A stretch of DNA of 64,000 bases from Lasioglossum baleicum (taxonomy: Eukaryota > Arthropoda > Insecta > Hymenoptera > Halictidae): assembly GCF_051020765.1 (NCBI RefSeq), contig NW_027469364.1, positions 1 to 64,000 of the forward strand. Direction: 5' to 3'. Within the stretch, counting starts at the first letter, position 1, and each line of letters starts with the position of its first letter. The position numbers and the translations under genes were made by a program. This document shows positions 57,041-64,000 of the stretch, one piece after another. The notes below the pieces were generated by a model. It was not told where the DNA came from, ran no database searches, and saw only the letters and a list, made by a program, of their open reading frames with translations.

Positions 57041-60000
57041 AACGCATAACGCATAACGGATAACGCAAGACGCATAACGCATAACGCATAAAGCATAACG
57101 CATAACGCATAACGCATAACGCATAACGCATAACGCATAACGCATAACGGATAACGCAAGACGCATAACGCATAACGCATAAAGCATAACGCATAACGCA
57201 TAACGCATAACGCATAACGCATAACGCATAACGCATAACGCATAACGCATAACGCATAACGCATAACGCATAACGCATAACGCATAACGCATAACGCATA
57301 ACGCATAACGCATAACGCATAACGCATAACGCATAACGCATAACGCATAACGCATAACGCATAACGCATAACGCATAACGCATAACGCATAACGCATAAC
57401 GCATAACGCATAACGCATAACGCATAACGCATAACGCATAACGCATAACGCATAACGCATAACGCTTAACGCATAACGCATTACGCATAACGCATAACGC
57501 ATAACGCATAACGCATAACGCATAACGCTTAACGCTTAACGCATAACGCCTAACGCATAACGCGTAACGCATAATGCATAACGCATAACGCTTAACGCAT
57601 AGCCCATAACGCATAACGCATAACGCATCGCGCATAACGCATAACGGATAACGCATAACGCATAACGCATAACGCATAACGGATAACGCATAACGCATAA
57701 CGCATAACGCATAACGAATTACGCATAACGCATAACCCATAACGCATAACGCATAACGCATAACGCATAACGCATAACGCATAACGCATAACGCATAACG
57801 CATAACGCATAACGCATAACGCATAACGCATAACGCATAACGCATAACGGATAACGCAAGAAGCATAACGCATAACGCATAACGCATAACGCATAACGCA
57901 TAACGCATAACGCATAACGCATAACGCATAACGCATAACGCATAACGCATAACGCATAACGCATAACGCATAACGCATAACGCATAACGCATAACGCATA
58001 ACGCATAACGCATAACGCATAACGCATAACGCATAACGCATAACGCATAACGCATAACGCATAACGCATAACGCATAACGCATAACGCATAACGCATAAC
58101 GCATAACGCATAACGCATAACGCATAACGCATAACGCATAACGCATAACGCATAACGCATAACGCATAACGCTTAACGCATAACGCATTACGCATAACGC
58201 ATAACGCATAACGCATAACGCATAACGCATAACGCTTAACGCTTAACGCATAACGCCTAACGCATAACGCATAACGCATAACGCATAACGCATAACGCAT
58301 AACGCATAACGCATAACGCATAACGCTTAACGCATAACGCATTACGCATAACGCATAACGCATAACGCATAACGCATAACGCATAACGCTTAACGCTTAA
58401 CGCATAACGCCTAACGCATAACGCGTAACGCATAATGCATAACGCATAACGCTTAACGCATAGCCCATAACGCATAACGCATAACGCATCGCGCATAACG
58501 CATAACGGATAACGCATAACGCATAACGCATAACGCATAACGGATAACGCATAACGCATAACGCATAACGCATAACGAATTACGCATAACGCATAACCCA
58601 TAACGCATAACGCATAACGCATAACGCATAACGCATAACGCATAACGCATAACGCATAACGCATAACGCATAACGCATAACGCATAACACATAACGCATA
58701 ACGCATAACGCATAACGCATAACGCATAACGCATAACGCATAACGCATAACGCATAACGCATAACGCATAACGCATAACGCATATCGCATAACGCATAAC
58801 GCATAACGCATAACGCATAACGCATAACGCATAACGCATGACGCATAACGCATAACGCATAACGCATAACGCATAACGCATAACGCATAACGCATAACGC
58901 ATAACGCATAACGTATAACGCATAACGCATAACGCATAACGCTTAACGCATAACGCATTACGCATAACGCATAACGCATAACGCATAACGCTTAACGCAT
59001 AGCTCATAACGCATAACGCATAACGCTTAACGCATAACGCATAACGGATAACGCATAACGCATAACGCATAACGTATAACGCATAACGCATAACGCATAA
59101 CGCTTAACGCATAACGCATTACGCATAACGCATAACGCATAACGCATAACGCATAACGCATAACGCATAACGCATAACGCATAACGCATAACGCATAACG
59201 CATAACGGATAACGCATAACGCATAACGCATAACGGATAACGCATAACGCATAACGCATAACGCATAACGCATAACGCATAACGCATAACGCATAACGCA
59301 TAACGCGTAACGCATAACGCTTAACGCATAACGCATAACGGATAACGCATAACGGATAACGCATAACGCATAACACATAACGCATAACGCATAACGCATA
59401 ACGCATAACGCATAACGCATAACGCATAACGCATAACGCATAACGCATAACGCATAACGCATAACGCATAACGCATAACGCATAACGCATAACGCATAAC
59501 GCATAACGCATAACGCATAACGCATAACGCATAACGCATAACGCATAACGCATAACGCATAACGCATAACGCATAACGCATAACGCATAACGCATAACGC
59601 ATAACGCATAACGCATAACGCATAACGCATAACGGATAACGCATAACGCATAACGCATAACGGATAACGCATAACGCATAACGCATAACGCATAACGCAT
59701 AACGCATAACGCATAACGCATAACGCATAAAGCATAACGCATAACGCATAACGCTTAACGCATAACGCATTACGCATAACGCATAACGCATAATGCATAA
59801 CGCATAACGCTTAACGCATAGCTCATAACGCATAACGCATAACGCTTAACGCATAACGCATAACGGATAACGCATAACGGATAACGCATAACGCATAACA
59901 CATAACGCATAACGCATAACGCATAACGCATAACGCATAACGCATAACGCATAACGCATAACGCATAACGCATAACGCATAACGCATAACGCATAACGCA

Positions 60001-63000
60001 TAACGCATAACGCATAACGCATAACGCATAACGCATAACGCATAACGCATAACGCATAACGCATAACGCATAACGCATAACGCATAACGCATAACGCATA
60101 ACGCATAACGCATAACGCATAACGCATAACGCATAACGCATAACGCATAACGCATAACGCATAACGCATAACGCATAACGCATAACGCATAACGCATAAC
60201 GCATAACGCATAACGCATAACGCATAACGCATAACGCATAACGCATAACGCATAACGCATAACGCTTAACGCATAACGCATTACGCATAACGCATAACGC
60301 ATAACGCATAACGCATAACGCATAACGCTTAACGCTTAACGCATAACGCCTAACGCATAACGCGTAACGCATAATGCATAACGCATAACGCTTAACGCAT
60401 AGCCCATAACGCATAACGCATCGCGCATAACGCATAACGGATAACGCATAACGCATAACGCATAACGGATAACGCATAACGCATAACGCATAACGCATAA
60501 CGAATTACGCATAACGCATAACCCATAACGCATAACGCATAACGCATAACGCATAACGCATAACGCATAACGCATAACGCATAACGCATAACACATAACG
60601 CATAACGCATAACGCATAACGCTTAACGCATAACGCCTAACGCATAACGCGTAACGCATAATGCATAACGCTTAACGCATAGCCCATAACGCATAACGCA
60701 TAACGCATCGCGCATGACGCATAACGGATAACGCATAACGCATAACGCATAACGGATAACGCATAACGCATAACGCATAACGAATTACGCATAACGCATA
60801 ACCCATAACGCATAACGCATAACGCATAACGCATAACGCATAACGCATAACGCATAACGCATAACGCATAACGCATAACGCATAACGGATAACCCAAGAA
60901 GCATAACGCATAACGCATAAAGCATAACGCATAACGCATAACGCATAACGCATAACGCATAACGCATAACGCATAACGCATAACGCATAACGCATAACGC
61001 ATAACGCATAACGTATAACGCATAACGCATAACGCATAACGCTTAACGCATAACGCATTACGCATAACGCATAACGCATAACGCATAACGCATAACGCAT
61101 AACGCATAACGCATAACGCATAACGCATAACGCATAACGCATAACGCATAACGCATAACGGATAACGCATAACGCATAACGCATAACGGATAACGCATAA
61201 CGCATAACGCATAACGCATAACGCATAACGCATAACGCATAACGCATAAAGCATAACGCATAACGCATAACGCTTAACGCATAACGCATTACGCATAACG
61301 CATAACGCATAATGCATAACGCATAACGCTTAACGCATAGCTCATAACGCATAACGCATAACGCTTAACGCATAACGCATAACGGATAACGCATAACGGA
61401 TAACGCATAACGCATAACGCATAACGCATAACGCATAACGCATAACGCATAACGCATAACGCATAACGCATAACGCATAACGCATAACGCATAACGCATA
61501 ACGCATAACGCATAACGCATAACGCATAACGCATAACGCATAACGCATAACGCATAACGCATAACGCATAACGCATAACGCATAACGCATAACGCATAAC
61601 GCATAACGCATAACGCATAACGCATAACGCATAACGCATAACGCATAACGCATAACGCATAACGCATAACGCATAACGCATAACGCATAACGCATAACGC
61701 ATAACGCATAACGCATAACGCATAACGCATAACGCATAACGCATAACGCATAACGCATAACGCATAACGCATAACGCATAACGCATAACGCATAACGCAT
61801 AACGCATAACGCATAACGCATAACGCATAACGCATAACGCATAACGCATAACGCATAACGCATAACGCATAACGCATAACGCATAACGCATAACGCATAA
61901 CGCATAACGCATAACGCATAACGCATAACGCATAACGCATAACGCATAACGCATAACGCTTAACGCATAACGCATTACGCATAACGCATAACGCATAACG
62001 CATAACGCATAACGCATAACGCTTAACGCTTAACGCATAACGCCTAACGCATAACGCGTAACGCATAATGCATAACGCATAACGCTTAACGCATAGCCCA
62101 TAACGCATAACGCATAACGCATCGCGCATAACGCATAACGGATAACGCATAACGCATAACGCATAACGGATAACGCATAACGCATAACGCATAACGCATA
62201 ACGAATTACGCATAACGCATAACCCATAACGCATAACGCATAACGCATAACGCATAACGCATAACGCATAACGCATAACGCATAACGCATAACGCATAAC
62301 ACATAACGCATAACGCATAACGCATAACGCTTAACGCATAACGCCTAACGCATAACGCGTAACGCATAATGCATAACGCTTAACGCATAGCCCATAACGC
62401 ATAACGCATAACGCATCGCGCATGACGCATAACGGATAACGCATAACGCATAACGCATAACGGATAACGCATAACGCATAACGCATAACGAATTACGCAT
62501 AACGCATAACCCATAACGCATAACGCATAACGCATAACGCATAACGCATAACGCATAACGCATAACGCATAACGCATAACGCATAACGCATAACGCATAA
62601 CGCATAACGCATAACGCATAACGCATAACGCATAACGCATAACGCATAACGCATAACGCATAACGCATAACGCATAACGCATAACGCATAACGCATAACG
62701 CATAACGCATAACGCATAACGCATAACGCATAACGCATAACGCATAACGCATAACGCATAACGCATAACGCATAACGCATAACGCATAACGCATAACGCA
62801 TAACGCATAACGCATAACGCATAACGCATAACGCATAACGCATAACGCATAACGCATAACGCATAACGCATAACGCATAACGCATAACGCATAACGCATA
62901 ACGCATAACGCATAACGCATAACGCATAACGCATAACGCATAACGCATAACGCATAACGCATAACGCATAACGCATAACGCATAACGCATAACGCATAAC

Positions 63001-64000
63001 GCATAACGCATAACGCATAACGCATAACGCATAACGCATAACGCATAACGCATAACGCATAACGCATAACGCATAACGCATAACGCATAACGCATAACGC
63101 ATAACGCATAACGCATAACGCATAACGCATAACGCATAACGCATAACGCATAACGCATAACGCATAACGCATAACGCATAACGCATAACGCATAACGCAT
63201 AACGCATAACGCTTAACGCATAACGCATTACGCATAACGCATAACGCATAACGCATAACGCATAACGCATAACGCTTAACGCTTAACGCATAACGCCTAA
63301 CGCATAACGCGTAACGCATAATGCATAACGCATAACGCTTAACGCATAGCCCATAACGCATAACGCATCGCGCATAACGCATAACGGATAACGCATAACG
63401 CATAACGCATAACGGATAACGCATAACGCATAACGCATAACGCATAACGAATTACGCATAACGCATAACCCATAACGCATAACGCATAACGCATAACGCA
63501 TAACGCATAACGCATAACGCATAACGCATAACACATAACGCATAACGCATAACGCATAACGCTTAACGCATAACGCCTAACGCATAACGCGTAACGCATA
63601 ATGCATAACGCTTAACGCATAGCCCATAACGCATAACGCATAACGCATCGCGCATGACGCATAACGGATAACGCATAACGCATAACGCATAACGGATAAC
63701 GCATAACGCATAACGCATAACGAATTACGCATAACGCATAACCCATAACGCATAACGCATAACGCATAACGCATAACGCATAACGCATAACGCATAACGC
63801 ATAACGCATAACGCATAACGCATAACGCATAACGGATAACGCAAGAAGCATAACGCATAACGCATAAAGCATAACGCATAACGCATAACGCATAACGCAT
63901 AACGCATAACGCATAACGCATAACGCATAACGCATAACGCATAACGCATAACGCATAACGCATAACGTATAACGCATAACGCATAACGCATAACGCTTAA

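Larger units (their letters stand above)
34626..64000 (-). repeat. Main satellite array (ATAACGC)n, right block
   Basis: About 29.4 kb of ATAACGC heptamers, roughly 4,200 units, in the same orientation as the left block. CGAATTACG landmarks at 42680, 44045, 51556 and 56183 are all multiples of 7 apart. Between 36115 and 42680 the register shifts by one base, explained by the ACGCAAACGC deletion at 39064. I see no gene, RNA or other mobile element in this block. It runs to the end of the window. Confidence 0.98.

Noticed and set aside
6..64000. Hundreds of long open frames of up to about 750 residues made of MRYALCV-like repeats
   Set aside because: They are translations of the heptamer satellite. 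All three frames of one strand give the same repeat, so frame length has no coding meaning here.
6280..64000. CRISPR array
   Set aside because: The repeats are contiguous with no unique spacers, and no cas-like gene is present.

Overview
The window is almost entirely tandem satellite DNA with a 7-bp unit, ATAACGC (reverse complement GCGTTAT). It is interrupted by one cluster of LTR-retrotransposon sequence at 30905-34625. I find no host protein gene, rRNA, tRNA or CRISPR array. The retrotransposon has a primer-binding site complementary to the 3' end of eukaryotic tRNA-Tyr, a TG...CA-bounded LTR, 5-bp target duplications and a truncated BEL/Pao-type gag. This points to a metazoan, most likely an arthropod (probably an insect), and to satellite heterochromatin such as a pericentromeric or subtelomeric block. 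The species cannot be named from this sequence.

Layout. (1) 1-4020: (GCGTTAT)n on the + strand. Bases 1 to about 1900 are a near-exact inverted copy of about 7915-9815; after that the array collects indels and decays. (2) 4020-4860: low-complexity GGTGAGG-like sequence. (3) 4861-5976: a TTAGATG heptamer array. Bases 4283-5976 contain no C at all. (4) 5977-6280: a mix of TTAGATG and ATAACGC. (5) 6280-30904: the main (ATAACGC)n array in the opposite orientation to region 1, about 3,500 units. (6) 30905-34625: a solo LTR, 361 bp of satellite, then a 2,849-bp two-LTR non-autonomous BEL/Pao-like element on the minus strand. (7) 34626-64000: the same (ATAACGC)n array continued, about 4,200 units.

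The right-hand array is not featureless. Variant heptamers (for example CCTAACG, ATAGCCC, ATCGCGC, CGAATTACG, ATATCGC, CAAGAAGC) recur in fixed order as modules of hundreds of bp to several kb, so the array has grown by segmental duplication and unequal exchange. The variants are almost all substitutions, and the 7-nt register holds for many kb with only a few slips. Shared slips and shared flanks show that the solo LTR and the full element belong to one duplicated segment.

The left 6 kb looks different. The axis of the inverted repeat, near 4904, falls at the point where one kind of low-complexity sequence changes to another. Indel density rises toward that axis from both sides. The simplest reading is a fold-back (hairpin) read or misassembly with strand-specific basecalling failure, not a real chromosomal palindrome. 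The many long open frames in the array are by-products of the repeat: GCGTTAT reads as the heptapeptide MRYALCV in all three frames, with no stop.
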